This document shows positions 1 through 10,876 of a DNA stretch of 34,962 nucleotides, piece after piece; position 1 is the first letter of the stretch; each line of letters begins with the position of its first letter. The translations under genes were made by a program, and so were the position numbers. Location: NCBI GenBank assembly GCA_003427395.1, contig BFEA01000040.1:2120701-2155662 (forward strand). Direction: 5' to 3'. The stretch is from Chara braunii. Its lineage: Eukaryota; Streptophyta; Charophyceae; Charales; Characeae. Under the pieces are notes generated by a model, which ran no database searches, was not told the origin of the DNA, and worked only from the letters and a program-made list of their open reading frames with translations.

Positions 1-225
1 CCTCTTGTTTTCTTTATTTCATGAGCGATGGTTGGCGGCCCAGGGTCAACATAAGGAGTAGGAAAAAAAAAAAAAAAAAAAAACATAGGGAGCAGCAATG
101 GTTGCAAGAGCAAGAGTTTAGGGACACGGTTTGGATTGTTGTTGGTACTACTATGTCTCCCTCAGCGGCCGAAAAATTGGTTGAGCCAATTGCTATGGAG
201 AAAGTTAGCTTGGCCCAACTGTCAA

Positions 226-273
226 GTCCGAGCCTCGGTCGACCCGTAGGCGGATCCGTGTCGAGGCTCGGAC
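226..273. repeat. 12-bp perfect inverted repeat inside element A
   Basis: GTCCGAGCCTCG at 226-237 is perfectly complementary to 262-273, with a 24-base loop. It lies just inside the subterminal region of the element and probably belongs to its fold-back structure. Confidence 0.7.
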
Positions 274-403
274 CACTGGGCGTTCAATTCCTGGAGTTGA
301 CAGAGCTGTTGTTGAAAGAAATACAAAGAAAGGAGGAAAAAGAAAAGAACAAGCAAATACGAGAATAGAAAAAGAAACAAACTGTCAAAAACGAAAAGAG
401 GCG

Positions 404-468
404 CGTGAGAGAGAAAGAGAGAGAGAGGAGGGGTGGCAACCTGCATGGAGGGCCGCAGCAAAGTCGCC

Positions 469-533
<65 letters not shown>
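404..533. repeat. GA microsatellite facing a CT microsatellite
   Basis: A GA-rich tract (about 404-430) is followed by a near-perfect CT run at 471-533. Because the tracts are complementary they can pair, helped by TGGC and GCCA next to them. The long open frames across this span are artefacts of the dinucleotide repeat. Confidence 0.9.
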
Positions 534-536
<3 letters not shown>

Positions 537-814
537 TGCATCTTTTTGTTTTTGACCGTTTTTTTTTTTTTTCCTTTCGTTTTTCACATATGAATTCCTT
601 TTTTTTTCGGTGTGTGTCACACCTGGAAGCACGGAGCCCGCCCATTCAGCAACGACCGGCCCTTCCCTTGGCTGACCCCCTAAGGCTACGGCGCGTTAGC
701 GGGGAAGGCCCGCGGCCGATGTATGGCCCAAGTACTGGTGGTTTAACAGCCCTGCCTCCATATGAAATTGTTCAAGTTGCCCTTTGTAACAACTGTCCTC
801 CAAGTGGTTTTTAA

Positions 815-1002
815 ACCACCAGTACTTGGCCCATATGTCGGTCGCGAGGCCCCGCAAGTTTCGGAGGCTCGGGGTACCTGACCTGAAAGGCTGACGCCAC
901 CAGCCAAAACAATTTTTTTTTGTTTCGCTGGCAGGTCAGAGCGAAACGGAGCGCAGGGCATATTCAGGCTCGGCATCGATAGTTGGGCCAAGTACTGGTG
1001 GT
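815..1002 (+). mobile_element. TTAA-flanked MITE-like element B, complete
   Basis: The element is 188 bp and is bounded by TTAA at 811-814 and 1003-1006. Its terminal inverted repeats are identical for 19 bases (ACCACCAGTACTTGGCCCA at 815-833, complement at 984-1002). LINE copy C has the unoccupied site with a single TTAA at 16240-16243, which proves insertion and target duplication. No coding capacity is visible. TTAA duplication is the hallmark of piggyBac-type transposases. Insertion at TA within TTAA by a Tc1/mariner enzyme cannot be excluded, because the element ends make the two readings identical. Confidence 0.85.
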
Positions 1003-1165
1003 TTAATGGTGCGTCTCCGAGTCCCCCTGTGGAGATGATCACAATTATAGTGACATTTATCTACAAAAAGGGCAACGGGGTAAATTTCAGGAATTGAAGG
1101 CCTATAACACTTATGCCAGTGCTTTATAAGTGGTTGTCCAAAATTTTGTCACTTAAGCTTGGACC

Positions 1166-3287
1166 CCACTGGCCGGCGGCTGGAAAAGGTACTTGGCCGC
1201 TGGTTTGTGGCCAACATCGGTGAAAAGAAATTAGCACGTTTCAACGTGATGTGACGAACTGTCTTCTGCGGCCGCGCGGCTTTTTGCGCAGGGCTACTTC
1301 GGGGATTCATTGAGTAGGGAGGGGAAGGGTTCGTCAAGCTGCATGAATGCCCTCGTCTTTCGTTCTTTTTCTTCTTTTCGGGGCTTGAGGCCAGTATAGT
1401 CCGTGGCGGTTGGTGACAATCGCGCCTTAGCGAGCGCGGAGAATAACCATAGCTTCTTCTTGTTCTGCAGTTGGAATGAGGAATTTTGGCGCGATCATCA
1501 TCGCTCGTGAAAATCATTTTTGAATTTTCAATTGTTGACGAGCCCCCGCGGACTCTCGAAATTTGTTCGTTCAGAATCTATTTTTGCAATTAGGATTTAG
1601 ATTAGGAATTTAGGCGGGTCTCAATTTCTGTTGTACGACGCTTCTTGCTTGCGCACGCCTTGCCGCGTCAGCATCTGTATTATGACTTTTCTGCGTCTTT
1701 ATCCTTGCATGTAAATGTAATTTTTGGTTTTTTGCGGGCATAATTACAACCGTAATCCTCATGTTCTTGATATCTTTTGTGGCGTTCATGTGAGCGCGTG
1801 CTTCTTCCTCTGTCCTAATTGGCCGGAATGCTTGCATAACTAGATCGAGGTGTGGAGTGAGGCTACGTCCCCCACGCCGCGGCCTGGCCATGCAGACGGA
1901 GACACTTCCTTCCTCCTCCTTCTTTTTTCGATCAGCCACATCTCCGGGTATCCCAGGCAAGCGTGAATGCTATAAATCCTGCAAGCACGATTAACTCGCT
2001 CTCTAAGAATCTTTGGAGTTAGCGTGGTTGAGAGGATCGGCTAACGAGCAGGAGTTGGAAGGTGAGTAGAGAGTTGGGCGATCCAATGAGTTGGTGTTGG
2101 GCATGCGGGGTTGACGTGGGGCCGCGACGGACTGTGGCGCATGGGCGAACCTAGCTTGCATGGTGCGAGGCGACGGACTTCCTGCATCGGGGTGTTGTAA
2201 AGAGAGAGAGAGACGGGAAGTGTATGGTGAAAGTTTTTTTTCTTCCTCCGAAGTAATTTTGGTTTTCCTCCTATTCTTCCAAACAATTTTTGATATACGG
2301 CGCAAGTCGCCCTTGTCCTTTTGTTTGATCGGCATCTCGGATTTCCTTTTTGTTGTTTTTTTTAGTTCCTTTCCTTCGAGACAGACATGTGGACTGTCTT
2401 CCCCCACTCCCTGTCTTTGTCTTTTCAAATCGGCAAATCTGATTGATTGGTTCTCGGCGATCGAGTCTTGTGTGATTCAGGGGCCGATTGGCCAAAGAAT
2501 TGTTGCATGATCCTTGAGCCTTTTTTATTTATATGTAAGCTAGATGCATGGGCAATAAACGTGATTCTGTCTGCATATGAATGGGATGGGCATGCTAGGC
2601 TGTTAGACAATTGTCTCACTATAAGATGATTCATCTCGTGAATCGCTGGCTTTTACTCATCTGATCGGAGGACAGGTCCCGCGCACGCACGTATAAGCTC
2701 GACCAAGACAATCGCTGCCTACACACGCGTTGTCGCAGTTTTTCTAGTCGGGCCTCTTCAGGCGACCAGAAAGCCAACAGGCTGTCACGCAGGATTTTAG
2801 TTATGTTTGCAATAAATAAAGTAAACTAATTAAAGCAAATTCATTCTTGTTGCGTGCGTCCGGCTTCGAGCGAGACCCTTCATTTGCGGTCTTCGCCGGT
2901 CCCCGGTCTTAGGAATCTTTTATTTTGATTCACAACACCAAAGAATCATGTAATAATAATCGTAAATTCTTATGTGTCATGCATGCATCATTTTGCCAAT
3001 TTACTAATTTTGAGAACTGCAGCAGAATCATCAAAGAATTCAATCATCAGCAAGGACAATGCAAGAAACAAGACTGACTAACTCGAGCAATGACAAGTTA
3101 AGTGAGGGAAGAATGAGAACTCATAATAGTCTCAGAAAGTACACGTGTAGAAAGCATGATTAACACTAGTCAAGAATGCTCACTCATCCCTCTTACCCTC
3201 ACACTCAATCTCATATTTAGCTATCTGTCCGTTGTGTTTTCGGCCGTGTCCCCGTACTCTCTGAGATTGTGATCTCTCGATGTAGAG
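1166..3287. other. Unassigned DNA
   Basis: No recognisable gene was found. A minus-strand frame at 1610-1960 (116 codons) has a non-repetitive, charged composition and could be a coding relic, but I recognise no family. Frames at 2003-2510 on both strands overlap one another and look spurious. A 6-bp hairpin lies at about 2621-2637. Confidence 0.4.
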
Positions 3288-3869
3288 TCACCTGAAGCCC
3301 GCAAACTTTGAGCATTTCCATCCGAGTCCCATTATACAGAAATCAACCATAGCACATAACTCCTCCCATAATGTGAGGAGAAATGACCGAGAGAAAATCC
3401 CTTGTCTTAGATGTTGGAACTCCGAAGGCCCTGTGAATGCCTCGTAATCAATCACCACAGGAGAGACGTACCTCTTAGCCAAATTCACCAGATTACCCCA
3501 ATAAGAACCGTCAGTGAGAATAAAAGGAATCGGAGGCCTGGGGTCGTCTGTGTAGAGCTAAGATCCAAAGTTGCGGATCAGCTTAGTACCATTCTCATCA
3601 AACTCCCTCGCTCTCTCCTCAAGGTACTTTGCTGCTGAGATCCAAACAAAATCAAAATCCTTATGGGTCTCCTTTCCCTCCTTTACATAGGGCGTCAGGT
3701 CGTAAATAGTATCTGTTGCAAAACTGGTGAGGACAACAAGGATTGACAGACCCCCTTGCTTAAAGTCGTTTGCACTAACACACTGGTATTGAAAGGCGTT
3801 CTTAGAAGCAACCTTGTTGAGACTAGTAAGGACGACCTCCGGAACTGTCGACAATTGTACCGTATTCAT
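3288..3869 (-). pseudogene. Unknown coding stretch with one in-frame stop
   Basis: On the minus strand, translation from ATG at 3869 runs 103 codons, meets TAG at 3558-3560, then continues in the same frame for 89 codons to a stop at 3288. The product is soluble-looking and of normal composition: no low complexity, no signal peptide, no clear membrane segment. It contains acidic and aromatic patches such as DFDFVWISAAKYLEERA and ILTDGSYWGN. One stop in about 190 otherwise open codons suggests a once-real protein, or two exons misread as one. I do not recognise the family. No introns, neighbours or promoter could be assigned, and the upstream frame closes within a dozen codons of the ATG. Confidence 0.45.
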
Positions 3870-4591
3870 GGACTGGAATGAGTGTTGAATCCGATCTCTG
3901 TTTTTTTAGCAAAAATACTATCTGATTGAGGTTGATCTGTGCGTTAGCTGATAATGACCAAATGCTGTTTAATTCTGACTGACTTCCTCAAGTAACTTCG
4001 GATGGCTGAGTATTGGTTGAATACTTGTTGGATGCTGATTAGATACCAAAATATCGAGTCACCGTCCACTGATCACTTTAACTTCGGGACACTGGGGGAG
4101 CTATAAATCATGAAGGGGTACTTGTTGGCTACGATGATTGAAACGTACTCATACAAGAGATGACTGTTCCATGGACGATTCGTTGATGGTTCTCTCTGGT
4201 CTGTCTGGATATGTCAAATAGAGGTGGACTATGCTGATTGCTTTACCACTCGAATTCTGATAATGCACTGTGTGTTTGATCAGTATTTTATCTCTCGGTG
4301 ACACTGAGTGGTCGCTTTCACATCTGATTACTGCAGGATGCAATGTAGTTCGTCCTCGGCTGGGCTTTATTTCCCCTCCTAACTGAACTTTTGAGACTAG
4401 ATGGTCAAGTTTATATAAATAACGATTGCCATGGTAGACTCATTACTGACCACCGACAACCCCCTTTGCTCGGTCAGCAGTCTCAATAGATGAAAAAATG
4501 TTGTGCATTTTCCCGTCAAACCCAGAGAAGTATATAACATACTCAATGAGCACAAGCGGTTATCGGGTAGATGAAAATTCAGGAATGAAAA
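3870..4591. other. Unassigned DNA
   Basis: Only short frames are present (for example a minus-strand 64-codon frame at 4149-4343), with no recognisable motifs. No RNA gene or transposon end was seen. Confidence 0.4.
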
Positions 4592-4997
4592 TTCTGAAGT
4601 GAGAGTTTTGGGCAGTCTGAAAATCATGAATGGTCCTGAAGTGGTGAAAGGTCCGAAGACCCTGAAAACCACTTGTTTAGGCAGGCTGCATCCTGAAGTG
4701 GTAAAGGGTGTCCTGAAGTGGTCAAGCGAGAGTTTTTAGCAGTCTGAAAATCCTGAATGGTCATGAAGTGGTGAAAGGTCCGAAGACCATGAAAACCACC
4801 TTTCACCACTTGAGGATGCAGTCTGCCTAAACAAGTGGTTTTCAGGGTCTTCGGAGCTTTCACCACTCCAGGACCATTCAGGATTTTCAGACCTGAATGA
4901 TCCTGAAGTGGTGAAAGGTCCGAAAACCCTGAAAACTACCTGTTTAGGCAGGCTGCATCTTGAAGTGGTGAAGGGTGTCCTAAAGTGGTGATGAAAA
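4592..4997. repeat. Fold-back cluster of a roughly 90-110 bp unit (four units, one inverted)
   Basis: A unit containing GAAGTGGTGAAAGGTCCGAA occurs directly at about 4592-4710, 4711-4800 and 4891-4997, and inverted at about 4800-4891. Segments 4743-4799 and 4835-4891 are reverse complements over 57 bases with four mismatches, giving a long hairpin with a 35-base loop. The inverted unit can also pair with the first and fourth units. No coding frame explains this. It may be a rearranged fold-back transposon or a source of double-stranded RNA. Confidence 0.85.
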
Positions 4998-6497
4998 ATA
5001 CGACTGTTATTAACCTACCCTCTCAATGAGCTCCTGAGTTTCTAATAATTCGAGCGCTTGTTTTCTTATTAGTTTTATGAAGTCCCAAACAACATCAACA
5101 ACTCTCTTTTCCCAGCCTTCTGCTTTCCCTCGATAGAGTGCGCAGGATACCGAGAGAATGTTTCTACCCACCATTTCATCCTCCCCAAAACACTGTCTTT
5201 AGGCTCTGCAGATTAGATTAGAGTAATGTTTGTCATCAGTCCCTCGACCCTCGAAATAAACTCTTACAATTCACCCCAAGCAGTTGTTAATAGCTACTTC
5301 GCTACAGTCGGTCCACCACCGGTTCCTTGTTGCGAGCAACTCATTGTTTAAATTATCACTGCTAGGTCTCAATGAGCATAACTAGGTGTGTACCCGTGTA
5401 CTGCAGAGCGATGCAGTTTTCCTCGGGGCTGAGCTCAAGCTCGCATCTGGGTCGAACAGACTAAACAAAATCGACTGGGTAAATGAGTAATGAGTGATAG
5501 ACATTAGCGTTAGTTCGTCCTACAAAGTCGTAGACGTACTAGTCATGGTCTTCTCTCCTATCCACGAACGCAGTGAATGCTAAGCGTGTCTCTAGGTTCG
5601 ATCACACAGCCACAGGTTGACCGGTAGTACAAGCTAGTCGGATGCTGCTGCAGATCTGGCCAACTTTCGGCTTTTAATTTTCAGTTGACTCTCAGCTCAT
5701 GCATAGCAAAAGAGTTTTGCTAACAGTCCTCGTGCGATATACAGACAAGCAGCCTTATTGCCCATATATTATGCACGATGAGACAAAAAATCTCTAGCCA
5801 CGAGGAGTTTTCCAGGGGCATATTTTGGAAGAACTTCACATTAAATCATTGATCGTTAGCCAACAACAGTCTGTCTATCCCAGCTACCAGAGACCCGACT
5901 CTCGTCCTCGGTCTGATCCTTGTGGCGAGAGCTCTTATATTATATATATATATACATATATGTATGTATGCGCACGAGGGTAAGAGCACGGATCAACCCT
6001 CCCTTCTTTTATTAGCATGACATGTTTGAATCATTCAAATCACTTACTAGTCAGATTGTATGGGAGGAACCAATCAGTCACTATTGAGAAGAAGCTTAGC
6101 GAAGAGGTAAGTAATCCTTTTTATAAATACCACTTTTCTCCCCATCAATGAGGCAAGGAAAATGGGGCCACTGACGCATTCCCTCGACGGTGAGTTCTTC
6201 TAATTTATCTCATCCTAACAATGACCCTACCAACGCTAGAGCATTAGTAAACTAGATGGGTAAATTATATAATTTAACGATTGTTAAGCAGGTTTATTTT
6301 CACTAAGCTCGCAAATCTCGTATGGTAAGACTTTTCTCCGATTTCAGGGCGACTTCTAAGTGCGTGTGAAATTTATCATTGATGACTGGATAAATCCATA
6401 CTAAACGGAAGTTACAAGTGTGAACCTATGTTTACTGAAAGTTGTCTCTACTTAGTTCGAGACGTGTAAAACTTGCCACAAAGCGCAGAACACACCC
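4998..6497. other. Unassigned DNA with an AT dinucleotide run
   Basis: No frame of 60 or more codons and no RNA gene were seen. A short TA/ATGT-type microsatellite lies at about 5936-5970. Confidence 0.5.
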
Positions 6498-6501
6498 TTA
6501 C

Positions 6502-6700
6502 ACCACTAGAACCTTTCCCGCGTGGGAAAATAGAAAAAACTGGCAGTTTTTCCAAACTCCCGAATTTTCGGAGATCGGGTCCGATGACGACTGCCATTGA
6601 TAAATCTGATCGGCGACCGTCATTTCGTTTCGGCCTCTGAAAAGGTCAGACGCCTACCCCGAGGCCCGCTATTTTCCCAAGCGGCAAAGGTACTAGTGGT
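6502..6700. mobile_element. TTAA-flanked MITE-like element C
   Basis: Inverted ends at 6502-6533 and 6669-6700 match over 32 bases with three mismatches (starting ACCACTAG, ending GGGAAAATAG). The right flank is TTAA (6701-6704). The left flank is TTAC (6498-6501), a one-base decay of the same target. The first seven bases differ from those of elements A and B by one, so the element is related but distinct. At 199 bp it has no coding capacity. Confidence 0.8.
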
Positions 6701-6869
6701 TTAAGCCATGGAGAGTCAGAGATCATATTTAGGATTTGTCATGCTTGATGAATTGACTCGTAGAGATCAGATCAGGACAGGTATCACAATATCTTTTTCC
6801 TTTTCCCAGCATAATAAAATTTGACCTTGCAGTTTGTCCAGTCGAACATTCTGGTTACTTAATCCCCAT

Positions 6870-7480
6870 CGAGTAGGTACTTAACTAACAAGTAGGCTAT
6901 CAACAAAAAAATTCCCACAAGAAATGAAAGTTGAAAAAACATTGCATTAAAAAAAAATCCTTCATATTTATAAATTATCATTCCAATGTTCGTACAATTC
7001 TAAAATTTCTAGTTTTATTTGATAAGTTTCCGTCTAAATATGAGTTTTCCCTTCCAAGTACATCTATTTGTTCAAGATGGAACGGAATTTTGTACGAGTT
7101 TATCAAATGTTTTAATTAAAATTTCATTCTACTACAACAAATATCTTATAATTTAGATTGAATTAACCTATTTATGACTGGAAATCCTTACTTAGAGTAA
7201 CAGTCCAATTAAAATATTTCATGAACTCATTCAGACTTTCATTCCATCTCTAGCATCCAGTTCAAATAAGAAGGGATACTCCATTCTCGGAGGCAAAGTT
7301 TTCAAGCAAGATGAAAAATTTTAAAATTGGAATGACATTTTTTAAGATGGAATGAAAATTTAAAATTTCGAATGTAATTTTACTACAGAATGATTATGTA
7401 ATTCTGGATTTTTTTTTCTGTTGATCTTTCGCACCACAAACTTTCTTTTTCCCATAAATTGACAGCAATAGGAAGCGACT
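6870..7480. other. AT-rich block
   Basis: This stretch is strongly A+T rich with AATG/ATGAAA-like words repeated around 7300-7390 (aatgacat, aatgaaaat, aatgtaat). The only frame (6931-7119, plus) is low complexity. No gene was recognised. Confidence 0.5.
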
Positions 7481-9470
7481 AAGTTAAAGGAACCGCACTC
7501 GGACTTAGTTCGTTTCTAGAAGCCAACTCGTGCGGTTTTCTTGATTACCCATCTTTATTCCTTTATCCTCATGCAACTCCAATGATTGGGTTTTCTGAGA
7601 GCTCAAGGCGATTAAACCATAGATTCACAATAGTAACCCTGCTAGATTGTACAAATCTCTCAGAAGTGGCTCGACCATCACGCAACACTTAAAAGATACA
7701 TAGTAAACCAACCTTTGCAATTGGGCTCAAGTTCTACATAACGAGGTAGCCTTTCAATTCTCAATCATTATAACGAGTTTTTAAACAGGGCATGAACTCA
7801 CTCTTTATGTCTTCAGACTGACTGTACCAGATCAGGATAGCGTTGGACGAGCTTGCCAACCCTTAGTCTCCCCAAGCCCTAAGGCAGAAGCGACCACTGA
7901 CAGTTGGAGGAGGCAAATCGCTTAAAATCGCTCTCATAGACCCATGACTCACAAAGCTTACCTCGCTCATGCATACCGATAGCTCTTTAGCATAACCAAT
8001 AATTACTCCCCTCACAATGCAAGCATCAAGAGCATGAGCCGTAAAACTGATAACACCCAGTAGGATAACTAACAGTAACCAAGAAAAAGGGTGTGAGTGA
8101 TAATAGTTTCATAATTGAAGTCTCATACTCATTACTTATCGAAAGTCAGTGCTTGCCACTCAGACCGCTTTACTGTGAGGGCGAGGGTACGGAGTGATGA
8201 GAGGCATGCTTAGTATACAAAAAGCAAAGGGCATTGACCCCGAACTCTTAGGCAAACTTGAACTCTCATATCCGTAAACCTCACCTCCACACTTGGTGTT
8301 GATTTGTCCCTCCTTTGTCGTGGTAGAGATGAGGTGTAAAGTGGGAGTGGGGTAGATCGGACGATAGAACAGACCAGGGAGGAGCTCTTCCAACTTCCTT
8401 CCAAGACACGCTGAACGTCACTCGCAGACGAAAGTCAGTTGGCTAACTCCACTCGTGCTTACTCTGTAACCCCCTCGTAGGTCGCTCTCAATCTTGTTGC
8501 CTTTTCGAGTGAGCCTATTGCCCGCACTCCATCCGAGAATGCTCTCCGTCAAGCATGGTCAAAGATAACCTTACAATGCAATGACGGACGGGAGCGGAAT
8601 GCGCTGATGAAGAAAAGACGATAAATGCGAGAGGCGTCACTCACATGTCACTTCCACGGGCTTGAAGTCAGCGCAAACCATATGCTCTTCTCGCGATCCT
8701 CACTCATGCTCGTATCATGTATTAACCGACTCTTTGAACCTATCGCCCTCTGAGTATGCACGCACACTGGTTCAACTTTACTCTCCTGTCAACTCGCGGC
8801 TAAACCCCGTTCCTAGTGTCTATTCCCTCCCGATCTTTACTCGCGCACTCGCTTACCATAAGTCACCGACAAGAAAGTGGAGTTGAGGGTGACGCCAATC
8901 ATCACTGCCGCTTCATGCAGAGATCGAGAGAAGAGAGAGAAAGAAAGGAGAAGACGGTCATAGCCAGTGACATCAACAAGTATTCCCACAGACGTCCCCA
9001 GAGGGTCTGACTTCCACCGTATACTCACACTCGTGTCACTCATGCCATGCGTGATAACTCCTGTCCGTCCCCACGTCAGAGGTGGAAGACGGTACGGCCC
9101 TCCGAGGACAACTACTCAGATCCCGCAAGGGTAGTGATTTCGCTGTTCCGACCAGACGACGTTGACGTCAATAACAACTCATGACCTCTCACCTCGTCTC
9201 TGCTCTCCTCACAATGCGCCAAGTCTCGCAATATCATCGTCTCTCGTTCGCGCGTAATCACCTCTCGTGCTTGGCCTCGCTGCCCCCGCGACTAAACTCA
9301 AGTCCGCCTCTTTCTGGTGCCACGGTCGCGTGGTCCCGTTCTCATACCTGCTACTGACGCGAACGGGCCTCCGGGCCATCCTCTACCTACTCGGCTGGCG
9401 GGTGCTCTCTCCTCCACTGTTCCAGCCCATGCCAAAACTGGGTCAGTGCATCACTGGCTTCGGACTCAAC
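7481..9470. other. Unassigned DNA
   Basis: Several short overlapping frames lie on both strands (8160-8404 minus, 8662-9043 both, 9267-9544 plus). None has a recognisable motif. A single palindromic TGACGTCA lies at 9163-9170. Confidence 0.4.
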
Positions 9471-9866
9471 CTATGAGTCCCGGTCCAATTCTTGCTGCTC
9501 CCTCTCCGTCGTACTCGTGGAGGTTTCTTCCTCGTGGTAAGTGACCGTAATCTTCAGGGTCGCAGTCACTTCATTCCTCCTGCACCTTCGCTCGGCTCGG
9601 TCGCGAGCCTCGGTGACTACCCTTTGCACTTTTTTATCCTCCCTCATCTCCTGTTTTTTCCCTCCGTGGATGTTTATCTTTAGTCTCGCCAACCCGTCAC
9701 TCTTTCTGTAGCTCAGGCAAGCGTCCATTGTAGCCCCCTCTTCCCGCAGAGGCTCCCAGCTCCGAGTCCAGTAGAACCTCAAATGACATGGCGTATAGCC
9801 AAAAAGATCATTGCTACGCGCCATAGTTGTTCGCCGGATAGCCCGATCTCGACACTTAGTGCACAA
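9471..9866 (-). pseudogene. Possible coding relic, highly charged, family unknown
   Basis: The minus-strand frame has 131 codons and a Lys/Arg/Glu-rich second half (for example EARDRAERRCRRNE) that could form a charged helix. After its TAG the same frame continues with coding-like sequence for 23 codons to a second TAG. This pattern resembles a decayed Gag-like or accessory protein of a retroelement, but no zinc knuckle, protease or RT motif is seen, so that is conjecture. An accidental open frame is a real alternative. Confidence 0.25.
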
Positions 9867-10876
9867 TCACGCAGATAGCCCCCTACCGACAGCACGACCT
9901 CCACCCTCAAGTTGTCAGCAACAGTACGACAAAAAGGTTCACGCGCGTCTACCAGTACGTGGTTAATGACCCGCTCCCTCTCTCTTTATAAGATTGCCAC
10001 CCCCCGCGACTCCCGCATTCTGAGTGAAGGACTCAGTCTGGGCGACATTTAAATTCCTGTAATTTAATAATTAGTAAAAATATCAGTAACGAATAAAATA
10101 AACTAAATTTAAAATTAGGTACGAAACGTCAAAAAGGGGAAAAGGGAAAAACTTTGTTGTGTATCGCGTCTCTTCGCTTTTGATCTGACGTGCTTGTTAG
10201 TACGGTGGTCTCATAACAAGATACCTATCAACCGCTTCTCCTCTTTAAAACATGTCATCAAGTTACCCCTAATGGGTACCCGTGTCCGATGGCAAGGAGG
10301 GGGCTTATGACCTTCCACTGGGGGTGATAGGCCTCCTACCAACGCGGCCACGGGTGCTCCCATTTTGGGGGGGCCTACAACACAGTACCCAGCAGGACAC
10401 GGTTGTGGGGAAATTGGGACGTGGACGGTTGACCAGTCAAGGCCGCTCACTCATAATCATGGTTCAAAAATGAACCGTTAGTTCCCTCGCGAAATGACAG
10501 AAGGGCCGAAAAAAAAAGAAGCGGACTCTAAATAACAACTAATAAAACTAGCAAGAATAGTAATAATAGACATAGGAAAAGAAGAAAATTATAACTCCGC
10601 CATGACCAGATGCCGCTAGATCCTCTCAAACTGAAGCGAGGGTCCAGATTGACGCGTAGACCGGACACGCAACTCCCTTTTTTTTTTTTTTTTCTTTCTT
10701 TTCCTTTCTTTAATTCCTTTTTGCTTGACTGTGGCAGCAACCCCGTGTGCATGTAGCCCATAACTTAGCTAGGGGCACTCAGCGAGTGGCGAGAAAATTG
10801 CACCGATCTCTCTACCTTCGCGTCCCCGGGCGAGTCCGGCGGCTACCGTGGCCACAGGTTCCCGAGTTGGTAAAAG
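9867..10876. other. Unassigned DNA with a polyT tract
   Basis: There is no recognisable gene. An AT-rich stretch lies at 10045-10130 and a T run at about 10678-10693. Short overlapping frames (10211-10473, 10747-10971) are unsupported. Confidence 0.4.

Larger units (their letters stand above)
209..742 (-). mobile_element. TTAA-flanked short inverted-repeat element A (left end deleted, microsatellite-expanded)
   Basis: The right end is the terminal repeat ACCACCAGTACTTGG read on the minus strand, followed by TTAA at 743-746. Copy C has one unoccupied TTAA at the matching site (16125-16128). The left terminal repeat is missing: LINE sequence ending CTTGGC (209-214) runs straight into element sequence that in element B follows its own CTTGGC. 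Subterminal sequence shows this copy is the same family as element B, in opposite orientation. It also holds a 12-bp hairpin (226-237 with 262-273) and GA and CT microsatellites, which explain its larger size. Confidence 0.75.
1..1165 (+). pseudogene. LINE (non-LTR retrotransposon) fragment, copy A, interrupted by two TTAA elements
   Basis: The stretches 1-208, 747-810 and 1007-1165 match, in order and almost base for base, the better preserved LINE copy C at 15950-16390. They cover the linker before the reverse transcriptase and RT block 1, where the phrase YKK-(A/G)-D then NW-P-TL is readable in copy C. Copy A begins outside the window, carries a 21-base A run at 63-83, and is cut by two insertions (209-742 and 815-1002). 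Similarity to copy C fades near 1165, just before the expected LQPL segment. No long open frame survives, so this is a dead relic. The LINE assignment rests on readable RT motifs in copy C and is firm. The exact clade (probably L1-like) is inference. Confidence 0.85.

Noticed and set aside
1166-1215. Fourth TTAA element at the end of LINE copy A (GGTACTTGGCCGC similarity)
   Set aside because: No terminal repeat and no TTAA pair could be aligned.
5034-5940. Possible genes in the 5-6 kb region
   Set aside because: No frame of useful length and no splice-linked coding signal could be seen by eye.
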